64,000 bases of DNA from Brenneria izadpanahii (GCF_017569925.1 NZ_CP050854.1:1364001-1428000), one strand, 5' to 3'. Positions 18,853-28,422 are shown, counted from the stretch's first letter. The notes: generated by a model not told the origin, from the letters alone. Translations and numbers: made by a program.

Positions 18853-19664
18853 TATTGGCTCCTTGTTAAAATAGGTGAGGCATTATCGGAGGCGGTCAGC
18901 GCCCCCGACAAAAACCTCTTCAGACGCGGACTTTGTGGATTGTCGAACACGGCTTCCGGGGAGCCTTGCTCTTCAATTTTCCCTTGATCCAGGAAGATCA
19001 CCTGAGTGGACACTTTACGGGCAAACTCCATTTCGTGGGTCACAACGATCATGGTTTTGCCTTCTTCAGCCAGCTTCTGCATGATTTTCAAAACTTCTCC
19101 CACAAGCTCCGGATCCAACGCCGAAGTGGGTTCATCGAATAGCAGCGCTTCTGGCTCCATCGCCAGGGCGCGTGCAATGGACACGCGTTGTTGCTGGCCG
19201 CCGGACAGCTCAGAAGGATATTTACTGCACGCCAATTCATCGATGCCGACTTTATTCAGATATCGTATCGCCCGTTCCCGCGCTTCCGCCTTGCTGATGC
19301 CCAGCACATGTACCGGGCATTCCATCACGTTTTCCAGTACGGTCATATGGGTCCACAGGTTAAAATTCTGAAACACCATGGCAAGACGAGTACGTAGTAA
19401 TTGTAGTTGTTTACTGTCGAACACCTTCAACTGGCCGTCTTTGTCCCGAACCATACGCACTTCTTCGTTATTGATGCGGATAACGGCTTCACTTGGTTTT
19501 TCCAAAAAATTAATGCAACGCAGGAAAGTACTTTTGCCAGATCCTGATGAGCCGATGATAGAGATTACGTCCCCGGCTTTGGCGGCCAGCGACACGCCTT
19601 TAAGCACCTCCTGTTCTCCATACTGTTTGTGCAGTTCGGTTACGATTAATTTATGTTCTGACAT
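18852..19664 (-). CDS. Amino-acid/opine ABC transporter ATP-binding protein (OccP/HisP-like)
   Basis: ATPase subunit of a polar amino-acid importer, 270 residues, acting at the inner membrane with the two permeases encoded upstream. Walker A is GSSGSGKST, the ABC signature [19 protein letters not shown], Walker [13 protein letters not shown], and the switch His lies in VVTHEMEFA. The insert after Walker A ([20 protein letters not shown]) is typical of the HisP/OccP group. It is separated from the binding-protein gene by 258 bases with a long hairpin. Confidence 0.9.
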   Translation of the reverse strand: MSEHKLIVTELHKQYGEQEVLKGVSLAAKAGDVISIIGSSGSGKSTFLRCINFLEKPSEAVIRINNEEVRMVRDKDGQLKVFDSKQLQLLRTRLAMVFQNFNLWTHMTVLENVMECPVHVLGISKAEARERAIRYLNKVGIDELACSKYPSELSGGQQQRVSIARALAMEPEALLFDEPTSALDPELVGEVLKIMQKLAEEGKTMIVVTHEMEFARKVSTQVIFLDQGKIEEQGSPEAVFDNPQSPRLKRFLSGALTASDNASPILTRSQ

Positions 19665-19804
19665 GTGTGTGATTCTCGTTGATATAAGCAGTTGAATCTG
19701 CTTTCCCTTGCTGATCTCACAGGCGGGAACCTTCGCTGCGCACAGGGATTGAGTACAAATTATTATTTAAAATAAATGAGAGAGAATAGTGTTAGCTGGT
19801 TTAT

Positions 19805-19850
19805 CCCGGGACGGAGTAATAGCCGAAATTCCGCTATTCCTCCTCCGGGG
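19805..19850 (-). terminator. Long hairpin between binding-protein and ATPase genes
   Basis: An interrupted stem (CCCGG with CCGGG, then GGAGTAATAGC with GCTATTCCTCC, one mismatch) lies 73 bases downstream of the binding-protein stop in the direction of transcription. There is no clear T run. Such hairpins often protect the binding-protein mRNA or attenuate the ATPase gene. Confidence 0.45.
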
Positions 19851-19922
19851 TGATCAAATTCATCAGGCTGGTATTTCGATATAAATTTATTGATCCCAAA
19901 TAGGGATGAAAACCATGCCGTA

Positions 19923-20756
19923 TTAATCTTTGGGTGTAATGTCAAAACCAAACCATTTTTCGCTCAGTTTTTTGAGTGTCCCGTCCGCACGCATCTCTTT
20001 TAAACCCGTATCCAACTCTGATTTCAGGGCTGTATCTTCTTTACGCAGACCTATCGCGACTGCGCCAAAGGCTTTTCCGGAAAATAACGGCCCGGTAATG
20101 TTCGCATCCTTCATGTCTGGTGTTTTCAGCGCCTCCTGAAGTACCGTGACGTTTGCTAATATCGCATCAATGCGTCCGGCTATTAGATCCAGATTTGCCT
20201 CATCGATCGTTTTATACTCCCGCACGTCTGTACCTTTAAAACGGTCGGCGAGAAATGAAGCTGCTGTGGTTGATGTCTGAACGCCGATAACCTTGCCTTT
20301 CAGTTGGCTGGAAAGTTCGCTAATGACGGCGTCCGCATTAGCCTTGTCGGCTTCTAGCCCAAGACTTTCGCCCTTACCGGCAAGAGAAGGAAGCGAACCG
20401 TCCTTGAGCGTCAGGAAAGTATTGACTGCAACGGCATAGGGTTCAGAAAAAGCGATGACCTCTTGACGCTTTGGCGTAATGCTCATTGATGCAATGATGA
20501 CATCATATTTCCCTGTTTTGATCGATGGAATAATGCCATCCCAGCTTTGGGCATAAATAGCGCAGTCGGCTTTAATGCGGGCACAAAGTTCATGGGTGAG
20601 GTCAATCTCGAATCCGTCAAGCTGCCCCTTGGCATTGGTGAAGTTCCATGGCGCAAAGGCGCCTTCGGTGGCGACACGTATTTTACTCTGCGCAAAAGCC
20701 GGGGCTGTGATAGTCATGGCGACGGCGGTAATAAGAGTGAGTATGGTGAGTCTCAT
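19923..20756 (-). CDS. Opine/amino-acid ABC transporter periplasmic binding protein (OccT-like)
   Basis: Secreted solute-binding protein of family 3, 277 residues. The signal peptide (MRLTILTLITAVAMTITAPA, cleavage after AFAQ) is followed by the mature start KIRVATEGAFAPWNF and the family motif FEIDLTHELCARIKADC. The closest types known to me are the arginine/octopine/nopaline binding proteins; the ligand is inferred from the OccR-like regulator and oxidase next to it. It belongs to the four-gene transport operon. Confidence 0.88.
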   Translation of the reverse strand: MRLTILTLITAVAMTITAPAFAQSKIRVATEGAFAPWNFTNAKGQLDGFEIDLTHELCARIKADCAIYAQSWDGIIPSIKTGKYDVIIASMSITPKRQEVIAFSEPYAVAVNTFLTLKDGSLPSLAGKGESLGLEADKANADAVISELSSQLKGKVIGVQTSTTAASFLADRFKGTDVREYKTIDEANLDLIAGRIDAILANVTVLQEALKTPDMKDANITGPLFSGKAFGAVAIGLRKEDTALKSELDTGLKEMRADGTLKKLSEKWFGFDITPKD

Positions 20757-20988
20757 ATTATTGACCTTTTATATTATCATTGCAGTTATCAGCTAATTTG
20801 ATTTTTTCATGATGCGGTAACCGAGGAAACTACATCAACGCGCTGGATATTTTGTTGTCAATGTCATTTATTGTTGAATTTATTCCCCTTGATGTTTTGG
20901 CGATGAAATTTTTTATTGCTTGCTTCCAAATTTCATTCGCCATGTTGATACTTCCCAAAAATAAATGGCGTCTCATATCAATTTGTAT

Positions 20989-21708
20989 TCAGAAGTAATT
21001 CCTACTCTGGCATTGTTTGGCAACGGCGGATGTGGGAGACATACGGGATTCCAGTAAACGGATGATGTATACGATTGAGAAATTTAGTCCCAGATAAATC
21101 AGACCGGCGACGGCGAATATTTCAACGGGACGATAGGTTTCAGAAATCGCTTTCGCCGCAAGCCCGGTAATCTCCATTAATGTAATCGTTGACGCCAGCG
21201 CCGTTGCCTTTACCATTAGTATGATTTCATTGCCATAGGCTGGCAGCATGCGAACAAACGCTTGCGGAAGGATGACCCGCCGATACGTCAGTCTGGTCGT
21301 CATACCGAAAGCTAGCGCCGCCTCAATCTGCCCTCTGGGTACGGTAATAATTGAACCTCTAACGATTTCAGCGACGTAAGCAGCCGTGTTCAACGATAAA
21401 GCGAAAACCGCACACCACCAGGGCTGACGGAGCAATGGCCAGATGACGCTCGAACGAAGCTCAGGAAACTGACTAATCCCATAGTAAACAAGGTAAATTT
21501 GTACCAGAAGCGGCGTTCCCCTAAAAAGCGTCATGTAGCCCTTGGCGATCAGATCGAGGGGGCGTATCCCTGAGGTTCTCATCAGCGCCAGAATCAGCCC
21601 GAGAATTCCGCCGAAAAACACCGAGCAGGCGGTCAATTGAATAGTTAAAGGAATGCCTGGCAGCAGACGCATTAACATCTCATGCAGGAAATTCAGTTCG
21701 GTCATCAT
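20989..21708 (-). CDS. Opine/amino-acid ABC transporter permease (OccM-like)
   Basis: Inner-membrane permease of the HisM/OccM type, 239 residues, with about five membrane segments and the EAA-type loop around GQIEAALAFGMTTRLTYRRV that docks the ATPase. The first part (LLPGIPLTIQLTACSVFFGG) is characteristic. The start overlaps the end of the other permease gene (ATGATGA), with a second possible ATG three bases later. It forms a heterodimer with the product of 21705-22430. Confidence 0.9.
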   Translation of the reverse strand: MMTELNFLHEMLMRLLPGIPLTIQLTACSVFFGGILGLILALMRTSGIRPLDLIAKGYMTLFRGTPLLVQIYLVYYGISQFPELRSSVIWPLLRQPWWCAVFALSLNTAAYVAEIVRGSIITVPRGQIEAALAFGMTTRLTYRRVILPQAFVRMLPAYGNEIILMVKATALASTITLMEITGLAAKAISETYRPVEIFAVAGLIYLGLNFSIVYIIRLLESRMSPTSAVAKQCQSRNYF

Positions 21709-22430
21709 GATTTATGCTCTGTGCCGCGGTTGATTGAACGCATTGAGATCTTTTCTGCTTTATCAAAACATTGCCCTGAGAGCCAGGAAATGCAGAGGTA
21801 AAGTAGCGCCGCAGCCAGGTAAAAAGTGAAGTACTGATGAGTGGAGCCGCCGGCAATCTGCGACTGGCGCATGAGTTCAACAACCCCAATGACAGAAATG
21901 AGAGCCGTTTCTTTTAACAACATTTGCCAAATATTTCCTATTCCCGACAAAGCATGACGCGCGGCAAGCGGCAGCACTATGCGTCTTATACGCTGCATCA
22001 CACCCATACCAAATGCCAGGGCGGCCTCTATTTCTCCTTTGTCTATTGCCTGAATGGCTCCCCTGAAAATTTCGGTCAGATAGGCTCCGGAAACGATCCC
22101 TAGCGCGCAGACGCCGATAGCAAAAGCAGGGACGCCGACAAATCCCTCGCCGCCAAAAAATCGGCTGACTGCCGTCAGGGCGCTCGAAGAGCCAAAATAG
22201 AATAGGTAAATCACCAAGAGATCGGGAATACCGCGAAACACGGTTGCATATACTTTGGCGAGGCTGCGGAAAATCGGAATACCAGAAAGCATGGCGAGCG
22301 AACCACACAGGCCCAGTAGCGTGCCGAAAATCATACCGGAAATCGCCAAGGCGAATGTGGTTCCCAACGCTTCTATCAGGAAGAATCCCCAGCCTCCTTC
22401 ACCGAAAGACAATAGTTGTAAACTGGACAT
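21705..22430 (-). CDS. Opine/amino-acid ABC transporter permease (OccQ-like)
   Basis: First gene of the transport operon; 241 residues with about five membrane segments. The N-terminus FGEGGWGFFLIEALGTTFAL and the docking loop GEIEAALAFGMGVMQRIRRI are typical of HisQ/OccQ permeases. Its start faces the LysR gene across a 288-base region that contains a palindrome suited to a LysR-type operator. Confidence 0.9.
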   Translation of the reverse strand: MSSLQLLSFGEGGWGFFLIEALGTTFALAISGMIFGTLLGLCGSLAMLSGIPIFRSLAKVYATVFRGIPDLLVIYLFYFGSSSALTAVSRFFGGEGFVGVPAFAIGVCALGIVSGAYLTEIFRGAIQAIDKGEIEAALAFGMGVMQRIRRIVLPLAARHALSGIGNIWQMLLKETALISVIGVVELMRQSQIAGGSTHQYFTFYLAAALLYLCISWLSGQCFDKAEKISMRSINRGTEHKS

Positions 22431-22525
22431 TGCTAATACCTTCTGTGTATCTGAATTTTTAATACTGTGTCCCAGCAGTGTTGCAATGGATTACGGGATC
22501 TGGAAAATTAAAATTTAAACGCCTT

Positions 22526-22544
22526 GCATTACATAATGTTATGC
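22526..22544. promoter_or_regulatory. Candidate operator in the divergent occ-like control region
   Basis: GCATTACATAATGTTATGC is a 19-base palindrome with eight of nine pairs complementary around a central A. It lies about 95 bases upstream of the permease operon and 175 bases upstream of the LysR start. Position and form suit an OccR-type regulator that controls both directions. Confidence 0.5.
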
Positions 22545-22718
22545 TTTTACATTAACCATTGAATGATAATGGATTATTGGCGGATCTACTCTGCAACTCG
22601 ACGATTTTGCCGATTAACTTAGCATTTATCATGCTCATGCAATCCCGCGGAATGCTTACATAAAGCAATACCGGAACAGATTGAGTTTTATCCATTTACC
22701 ATGTCATAAGGAAATATT

Positions 22719-23627
22719 ATGTTCCAATCGCACCGACTTAATCTCAGACAGGTTGAAGCATTTCGCGCAGTCATGCTGACCGGTCAGATCACGGCGGCCG
22801 CGGAGCTCCTGTTTGTGACGCAGCCGGCGGTCAGCCGTCTGATTGCTGATTTTGAGCGCAGTACAAAACTGCATTTGTTTGATCGTAAAGGAAACCGCTT
22901 AGTCCCCACGTCGGCGGCGTTTGCATTGATGCATGAAGTTCAGAATGCTTTTATCGGCCTGGACCGGATCGGAAAGGCGGCGGAAGATATCGGACGCAAT
23001 TTTGCAGGAACATTACGCATCGTGGCGATGCCCGCATTGGCAAATGGCATTCTCGCCCGCTTTCTCGCACAATTTGTGCGTGAGCGAGAAGGGCTGCATG
23101 TTTCACTTGATGCATTACCGTCGCCAACGGTTATTGAGCGGATTGCTTCAGGTAATGTGGAACTTGGATATGTTGACTTCCAATTTGATCGTGCCGGAAT
23201 GCTCTGCCGTCATCGTTCAATTGCCGCTGTTGTTGCATTGCCATCCGGTCATCCACTTTGTATGAAGCCTTTTTTGACGCGCAGTGATTTAGTCGGTGAA
23301 AAGCTGATAGACATTGAGCCCGGCTCGATTTTCTCCAAACGTTTGAGCGTAGAGCTGGAGGGCATCGACAAGGCTTCCATGATCGAAACCTATTATTCTC
23401 ATACCGCCTGTTCCATGGTCATGGCGGGGGCGGGTTTGGCCGTGACGGATCCCTTTTCCGCCCATGAGTTTCTGGGGCGCGGCCTGACAATCCGTCCTTT
23501 TCAGCCATTTCTTGAGGCGGGGTTTACGGAAATAAGATCGGTTGATCATGCAAACGGCGATCTAACCTCGGAATTTACCGATGCATTTTGGGTTTTTCTT
23601 CAGACCGAGTTAGATATTGCTGGGTGA
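22719..23627 (+). CDS. LysR-family opine catabolism regulator (OccR/NocR-like)
   Basis: A 302-residue LysR transcription factor. The N-terminal winged helix (NLRQVEAFRAVMLTGQITAA, then FVTQPAVSRLIADFE) closely follows Agrobacterium OccR, and similarity continues into the effector domain (AGTLRIVAMPALANGILARF). OccR senses octopine and activates uptake and oxidase genes. AAGGAAATATT precedes the ATG. It is divergent from the transport operon and upstream of the oxidase genes, in keeping with control of both. Confidence 0.88.
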   Translation: MFQSHRLNLRQVEAFRAVMLTGQITAAAELLFVTQPAVSRLIADFERSTKLHLFDRKGNRLVPTSAAFALMHEVQNAFIGLDRIGKAAEDIGRNFAGTLRIVAMPALANGILARFLAQFVREREGLHVSLDALPSPTVIERIASGNVELGYVDFQFDRAGMLCRHRSIAAVVALPSGHPLCMKPFLTRSDLVGEKLIDIEPGSIFSKRLSVELEGIDKASMIETYYSHTACSMVMAGAGLAVTDPFSAHEFLGRGLTIRPFQPFLEAGFTEIRSVDHANGDLTSEFTDAFWVFLQTELDIAG

Positions 23628-23965
23628 AAGCAAACGGCAGACGAGCCAGTCTGCTCCGACATTATTCCAGTTTGGTTATTATAAAAGCATTACGCTTCCC
23701 GGTTTATATATCACCCATTTCCCCCCTTGGTTAATGAACCCCTATTTGTCATAGAAGTTTTTCTTATATTCTCAAGGTCACTCTGTTTAGTGAATTATAT
23801 TTGTCGCGATGTCCATAATATTCAGGCATGGAAGCCCCGCCTAAACTCATTTGAATTATCCTCGTTTGGGCGGTTTGATTGTAACCATTGAAAGCGGAAG
23901 AGGAAAAGTTCACAGACTTCGCCCCTGACGCGTTATTCGAAGGTTTATTATCCGGAGATTTAGTC
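23628..23965. other. Intergenic region upstream of the oxidase genes
   Basis: About 340 bases without a supported gene. The region is AT-rich around 23680-23780 and probably holds the oxidase promoter. The small frame that continues upstream of the iron-sulfur gene to 23888 lacks a ribosome-binding site. Confidence 0.4.
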
Positions 23966-24256
23966 ATGCCTAAACGTATTGAGAATATGGATACGGTAGT
24001 CACTTTTACTTTCGAAGGGCAAACCGTCAGAGCTCAGGCGGGCGATAGCGTCGCCGCCGCTTTAGTGGGCGCCAATCTGCGTAGCCTGCGCGATAGCGTC
24101 GTTAGCGGAGCTCCGCGAGGTGTTTTTTGTATGATGGGCACATGCTTCGATTGCCTGGTGGAAATTGAAGGCGTAGCCAACCGTCAGGCCTGCATGACGC
24201 CCGTTCGCGAAGGCATGAATGTACGTCGCCAGCGCGTTTATGAGCAGGTGAAATAA
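23966..24256 (+). CDS. Opine-oxidase-type (2Fe-2S) small subunit (HcnA-like)
   Basis: A 96-residue ferredoxin-like protein with cluster ligands C55-x4-C60-x2-C63-x12-C76 (segment FCMMGTCFDCLVEIEG). Proteins of this type are the small subunit of three-part amino-acid/opine dehydrogenases and of hydrogen cyanide synthase HcnABC. ATG 23966 follows CCGGAGAT; a longer frame from 23888 is unlikely. Its stop overlaps the next ATG by one base. The OccR-like regulator favours an opine substrate over glycine. Confidence 0.85.
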   Translation: MPKRIENMDTVVTFTFEGQTVRAQAGDSVAAALVGANLRSLRDSVVSGAPRGVFCMMGTCFDCLVEIEGVANRQACMTPVREGMNVRRQRVYEQVK

Positions 24257-25650
24257 TGATACGAGTTGTCGATGTGGCGATTATTGGCGCCGGTCCCGCA
24301 GGCATGGCGGCCGCTATTGAAGCATCAAGGGCGGGGCTGTCGGTTATCGTGTTTGACGAACAGTCATCCCCGGGCGGGCAGATATATCGGGGAATAGAAA
24401 CAGCCAGCGGCGCGCGCCATAAAATACTCGGCAAGGACTATACGTCGGGGCTTGCTTTGGCAGAACGTTTCCGTGACAGCAGTGCCGAATATTTTTCCAA
24501 TACCACGGTTTGGAACATCGGTACAGACAAACTCGTTGAATTTAGCCAGAACGGTCAGTCAAAAAGCATCCGCGCCAAATCAATTGTCTCTGCGACGGGC
24601 GCGCTGGAACGTCCTTGCCCGCTCCCCGGCTGGACGTTGCCCGGTGTGACCACGGCTGGCGCTTTACAGATACTACTTAAAGCCGCTGGTATCGTTCAGG
24701 AGGATACGGTTCTGGTCGGATCCGGACCGCTTTTATGGGCGATTGCCGCACAGATGGTTGATGCGGGTATCCCGCCAAATGCAATCGTCGAAAATTTACC
24801 TAAAGGCCGGATGAAAGCCGCGCTGCCGTATCTCCTAAAGGCGCTTAGGGCGAAGGAATATCTCATCAAGGGGGTTATGTTGATGCAAAAAGTCCGCCGC
24901 GCCGGGGTTCCTGTTTATCGCCATGCGACCAATATTAAAATTGAAGGCGAGGGGGCCGTCGAGGCGATTACTTTTGCGGCGAAAGGCAAACGTCACCACA
25001 TTGCGGCGAAATATATCGCTCTGCATCAAGGGGTTGTGCCAAACCAGCAGATCACTCGGCTTCTATCCTGCAAGCACTTCTGGGACCAGAGCCAATACTG
25101 CTTTCGCCCTGAGGTCAATGAAAGGTACGAAACTTCAGTGCCGGATGTTTATGCGATTGGCGATGGCGCGGGGATCGGCGGCGCGAAGGCCGCTGCGCTT
25201 CAAGGACGCCTTGTCGGGCTAAGCCTTGCGGTGAAAGCTGGCAAGGCAGACAATCGGGACATTGCGCGCATTCGCAAGGCGTTATCCCGTGAGGGCAGCA
25301 TTCGTCCCTTCCTTGAGGCGTATTATTCTCCGGCGCCGGATATCCTTCAGCCCGCGGATGAAACCATCGTCTGCCGTTGTGAAGAAATTACGGCGGGTAC
25401 GGTGCGAAACTCGGTAAAATTGGGCGCCACGCGGCCAAACGAGGTGAAATCGTTGTTTCGAACGGGAATGGGGCCCTGCCAGGGCCGTGTCTGTGGTCTG
25501 GCCGTCATGGGCATCATCGCCGCTCAGCGCAATGAAGATCCGGAACTCGTGGGCTATTACCGCATACGAGCGCCACTCAAACCCATCCCGCTTGATGAAC
25601 TTGCGCATTATGCCGTCGAACCTGGCGCTTCGGAAGGTCGCGCCGTATGA
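24256..25650 (+). CDS. Opine-oxidase-type FAD/NAD(P) subunit A with BFD-like [2Fe-2S] domain (HcnB/OoxA-like)
   Basis: A 464-residue flavoprotein. The N-terminal Rossmann motif is AIIGAGPAGMAAAIEASRAG, a second nucleotide-binding segment follows (VLVGSGPLLWAIAAQ), and the C-terminus holds a BFD-like iron-sulfur site with C373-x-C375 and C408-x4-C413 (VCRCEEI, GPCQGRVCG). In the family this subunit passes electrons from the substrate-oxidising subunit. It is coupled to both neighbours by overlaps (TAATG upstream, ATGA downstream), so the three products form one complex. Confidence 0.88.
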   Translation: MIRVVDVAIIGAGPAGMAAAIEASRAGLSVIVFDEQSSPGGQIYRGIETASGARHKILGKDYTSGLALAERFRDSSAEYFSNTTVWNIGTDKLVEFSQNGQSKSIRAKSIVSATGALERPCPLPGWTLPGVTTAGALQILLKAAGIVQEDTVLVGSGPLLWAIAAQMVDAGIPPNAIVENLPKGRMKAALPYLLKALRAKEYLIKGVMLMQKVRRAGVPVYRHATNIKIEGEGAVEAITFAAKGKRHHIAAKYIALHQGVVPNQQITRLLSCKHFWDQSQYCFRPEVNERYETSVPDVYAIGDGAGIGGAKAAALQGRLVGLSLAVKAGKADNRDIARIRKALSREGSIRPFLEAYYSPAPDILQPADETIVCRCEEITAGTVRNSVKLGATRPNEVKSLFRTGMGPCQGRVCGLAVMGIIAAQRNEDPELVGYYRIRAPLKPIPLDELAHYAVEPGASEGRAV

Positions 25651-26792
25651 ATAATTCTTCTAATACTTCAAAAAACTGCGACCTCCTTGTCATCGGCGGG
25701 GGCATACAGGGCTGCGCAACGGCGCTTTATGCCGCAATGAACGGCATGTCGGTCATTGTTCTGGAAAAGGACAGCGTGGGGCGCCACGCGTCGGGAGTCA
25801 ATGCCGGCGGCGTTCGGCGCTTGCAGCGCCATATCGCTGAACTGCCGATATCCAATATGTCCATGGGGATCTGGCATGACATCGAAAATATCCTGGATGA
25901 TGACTGCGGTTTCAAGATTGCGCCGCAGATTGAGGTTGCTGAAACCGAGTCTGAAATGGAACTGCTGAAGTCCCGCGCCGCACTGATGCGCAGTCTGGGT
26001 TATGACAACGAGGTCTTACTCGACTGCCGTGAACTGAAGCAATATTTGCCGGCCGTTTCGGACCATGCCGTTGGGGCGCTGGCCAGCCTTCAGGATGGTT
26101 TCGCCCAGCCATACAAAACGATGTTGGCTTTTAAACGAAAGGCCGAAGCATATGGCGTTCGTTTTAACGAAAACATCTCAGCTCGTCGGCTTGACAGGAA
26201 AGGCGCGTTCTGGGAAGTAACCACTTCCGCCGGCGTATTTCGGGCGCCCAAAATTTTGAACGCGGCCGGCGCTTGGGGAGGAGATCTTTCCGCGTCGCTT
26301 GATGAGCCCGTACCTCTCGAAGCCGTTGCCCCAATGATGATCGTCACCGCTCGACTGCCGCATTTCTGCGATGCCGTGGTTTTGGCGGCGGCGCGGCCCC
26401 TCTCTTTCAAACAGATGCCTAACGGAACGGTGGTCATCGGCGGTGGGCGTCTTGGGCGTACGGACAGAGACTGCAACCTCTCGGAGGTGCTTTTTTCCAA
26501 CCTGCGTCCAACGGCCGAAACGGCAATCGACCTGTTTCCCATTATGAAGAATGCGACGATAGTCCGTACATGGTCCGGTGTGGAGGGGTGGGTGCCTGAT
26601 GGCATTCCGGTTATTGGTCCTTCCTCAAAACATGAAGGGCTTTATCACTGTTTTGCCTTTTGTACTCACGGATTCCAGATGGGGCCGGGTGTCGGTAAGG
26701 TGATGAGCGATCTGATCGCCACCGGATCGACGGATTTTGATCTTTCACCCTTCGCCATCTCACGTTTTCAGCGTGAGTCAAAAAATCTATAA
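25647..26792 (+). CDS. Opine-oxidase-type FAD-dependent subunit B (DAO family, HcnC/OoxB-like)
   Basis: A 381-residue D-amino-acid-oxidase-fold flavoprotein, likely the catalytic subunit that oxidises the secondary amine of the opine. The FAD motif VIGGGIQGCATALYAAMNG lies near residue 15, the substrate-side segment RHASGVNAGGVRRLQRH follows, and GVEGWVPDGIPVIGPSS closes the fold. It overlaps the subunit A gene (ATGA). The substrate is inferred from context: an arginine-type opine would give arginine and a keto acid. No arginase or ornithine cyclodeaminase gene lies in the window. Confidence 0.87.
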   Translation: MNNSSNTSKNCDLLVIGGGIQGCATALYAAMNGMSVIVLEKDSVGRHASGVNAGGVRRLQRHIAELPISNMSMGIWHDIENILDDDCGFKIAPQIEVAETESEMELLKSRAALMRSLGYDNEVLLDCRELKQYLPAVSDHAVGALASLQDGFAQPYKTMLAFKRKAEAYGVRFNENISARRLDRKGAFWEVTTSAGVFRAPKILNAAGAWGGDLSASLDEPVPLEAVAPMMIVTARLPHFCDAVVLAAARPLSFKQMPNGTVVIGGGRLGRTDRDCNLSEVLFSNLRPTAETAIDLFPIMKNATIVRTWSGVEGWVPDGIPVIGPSSKHEGLYHCFAFCTHGFQMGPGVGKVMSDLIATGSTDFDLSPFAISRFQRESKNL

Positions 26793-27015
26793 AACAAAAG
26801 CGTTAGCCGGTTTGAATCTTTGTACATTGGAAAGACCTGACCGGCAAATATACGATAACTTCCCAGCGTCTCTTTACGGTTTGTTTGAACACAAACGCGC
26901 CGCCAGTCCAGTCGCGCTTTATCATCGGCAATTTCCGGCCAGGCCAATGGCGGGGTTGTGCTGGCAGGCATCGGTTTGTTGGTATTTGAATTCCTACCTG
27001 ACCCTGGTTTCAAGA

Positions 27016-27585
27016 TTAATAACTCTTGCTGTCGATAGAGAATAGATAGTTGATATCGATCTCCGGCATCGGGTGAGGGTGTTCCGTTTTCTTCAAAACG
27101 AACTCAAAGGCGGGCTCGTAGTCATCGTTTCTGAGAATCTCTCCGCCCAGGATCTCGACATCATAAATGCCGTTCTCGATTTCGATCTGTGGTCGGCCCG
27201 GTTCGCGATAGCGTTCTTGAAGTGTGTTGATGGCATCATTGGTGAAGTTTTGCAGGATCCGCCAGGTGAAGAGGAGAATCTGCCGATTTTCGACCCGCAA
27301 GAGATAGCCGCCGCGCCGGTGTTGCAAACGGTTCTCCGGTTTGAGTAGTTCCGGCGTGTCATTCGAACGATTGAAAATAATCGTGTACGGGTAATTTTCA
27401 ATGCCCGCTAATGGTATGACGATACCGTCCTGAACAGCCCGGTCGGCGCTATCATTACTGACGAACTCTGATGCCAGATTGTCAGCAAGCGCGTGGTCTT
27501 CCTGGTATTTTTTCAGAAGGCGAATATCGCCGAGCAAAAAATAATCAACCAGATCGTTGAGGACTTCAACGAATTCATCACGCAT
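27016..27585 (-). CDS. Hypothetical protein
   Basis: A 189-residue soluble, acidic protein with no recognised domain. The ATG at 27585 follows AGGAGCGG; a TTG three bases upstream is less likely. The N-terminal helix (DEFVEVLNDLVDYFLLGDIR) is followed by a beta-rich middle (YPYTIIFNRSNDTPELLKPE). No signal peptide. It stands alone, convergent with the oxidase operon. Confidence 0.6.
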   Translation of the reverse strand: MRDEFVEVLNDLVDYFLLGDIRLLKKYQEDHALADNLASEFVSNDSADRAVQDGIVIPLAGIENYPYTIIFNRSNDTPELLKPENRLQHRRGGYLLRVENRQILLFTWRILQNFTNDAINTLQERYREPGRPQIEIENGIYDVEILGGEILRNDDYEPAFEFVLKKTEHPHPMPEIDINYLFSIDSKSY

Positions 27586-27651
27586 CAATCCGCTCCTAAA
27601 ACAGTTTCTAAATTAGTTGTGAGAAAAATAGACTAGGATGTGGGCATGCAT

Positions 27652-28422
27652 TTAACGATGATGCCCGCTGGCCTCAGTCAACCATCCCATAAATGCTTTC
27701 AGGTTTGCTGTGAACTTCTTTGCTTCATCTTCTGGAGCATTGCTTTCACGCAAAAAGTATCTGATTTCATGCTCCCGGGACGGGTATTTTTTTACAAATC
27801 TTGATACATACTCATCAAGCGTATCAGGCCAGTCTGTATCTTCATCAGACCGTAGCAGATTAGTCGAGCGGATCAGCTTTCTGGATGCGGCTCTTTGCAG
27901 CGGCTTACGCTGATGATCGTCGCCAGCCTCACCCAGTCTTCTTATATAGTCTTCCAGAACAGCGATAAAATCACCGTTGACAGCAACGGCTATCGCCTTC
28001 GAGGGTTTGAAGCGGTCAAACCTTTTGGAAAGGTCTTCGCCATAAATACATCTACAGTGATGTTTTAACCAGTAACCCCAGCTGTACAGATTATCGGGGT
28101 TAAGCGCTTCTGGCAGAATGCCGACGTCAAAATCAATCTTGCACACAATAGGATGATTTAAATCAATATTTTTACGAATTTCAGATAAGGTGTGGGTTTC
28201 GATGTTATTCGCCCGGCGAGTCAATAATATGCAGACATCCAAGTCTGAAACTCCCGCCACCGCCTTTCCTTGTGCAACGCTGCCATATAAATAAACGCTA
28301 TGGAGTATGTGTTCCAATCTTAGCGTCAGATGGTTCGTCACTTCATCCACCACCTCCTGGAACGGGGCCTGAAGCCTGACGGGCGGCGAAATGTTGATAT
28401 ATCCCTCTGCATCAAGGGTCAT
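27652..28422 (-). CDS. Nucleotidyltransferase-domain protein
   Basis: A 256-residue cytoplasmic protein of the polymerase-beta nucleotidyltransferase superfamily. The signature YGSVAQGKAVAGVSDLDVCI near residue 45 gives the Gly-Ser and first two carboxylates, and a later Asp in CKIDFDVGIL can supply the third. The C-terminal half is helical, like aminoglycoside or tRNA-type transferases and MNT-type antitoxins. No HEPN partner was recognised beside it. The substrate is unknown. Confidence 0.75.
   Translation of the reverse strand: MTLDAEGYINISPPVRLQAPFQEVVDEVTNHLTLRLEHILHSVYLYGSVAQGKAVAGVSDLDVCILLTRRANNIETHTLSEIRKNIDLNHPIVCKIDFDVGILPEALNPDNLYSWGYWLKHHCRCIYGEDLSKRFDRFKPSKAIAVAVNGDFIAVLEDYIRRLGEAGDDHQRKPLQRAASRKLIRSTNLLRSDEDTDWPDTLDEYVSRFVKKYPSREHEIRYFLRESNAPEDEAKKFTANLKAFMGWLTEASGHHR

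Noticed and set aside
23966..26792. Hydrogen cyanide synthase HcnABC
   Set aside because: The subunit layout is the same, but the adjacent OccR-like regulator and arginine/opine-type transporter fit an opine oxidase better. Sequence identity to true HcnABC would settle it.
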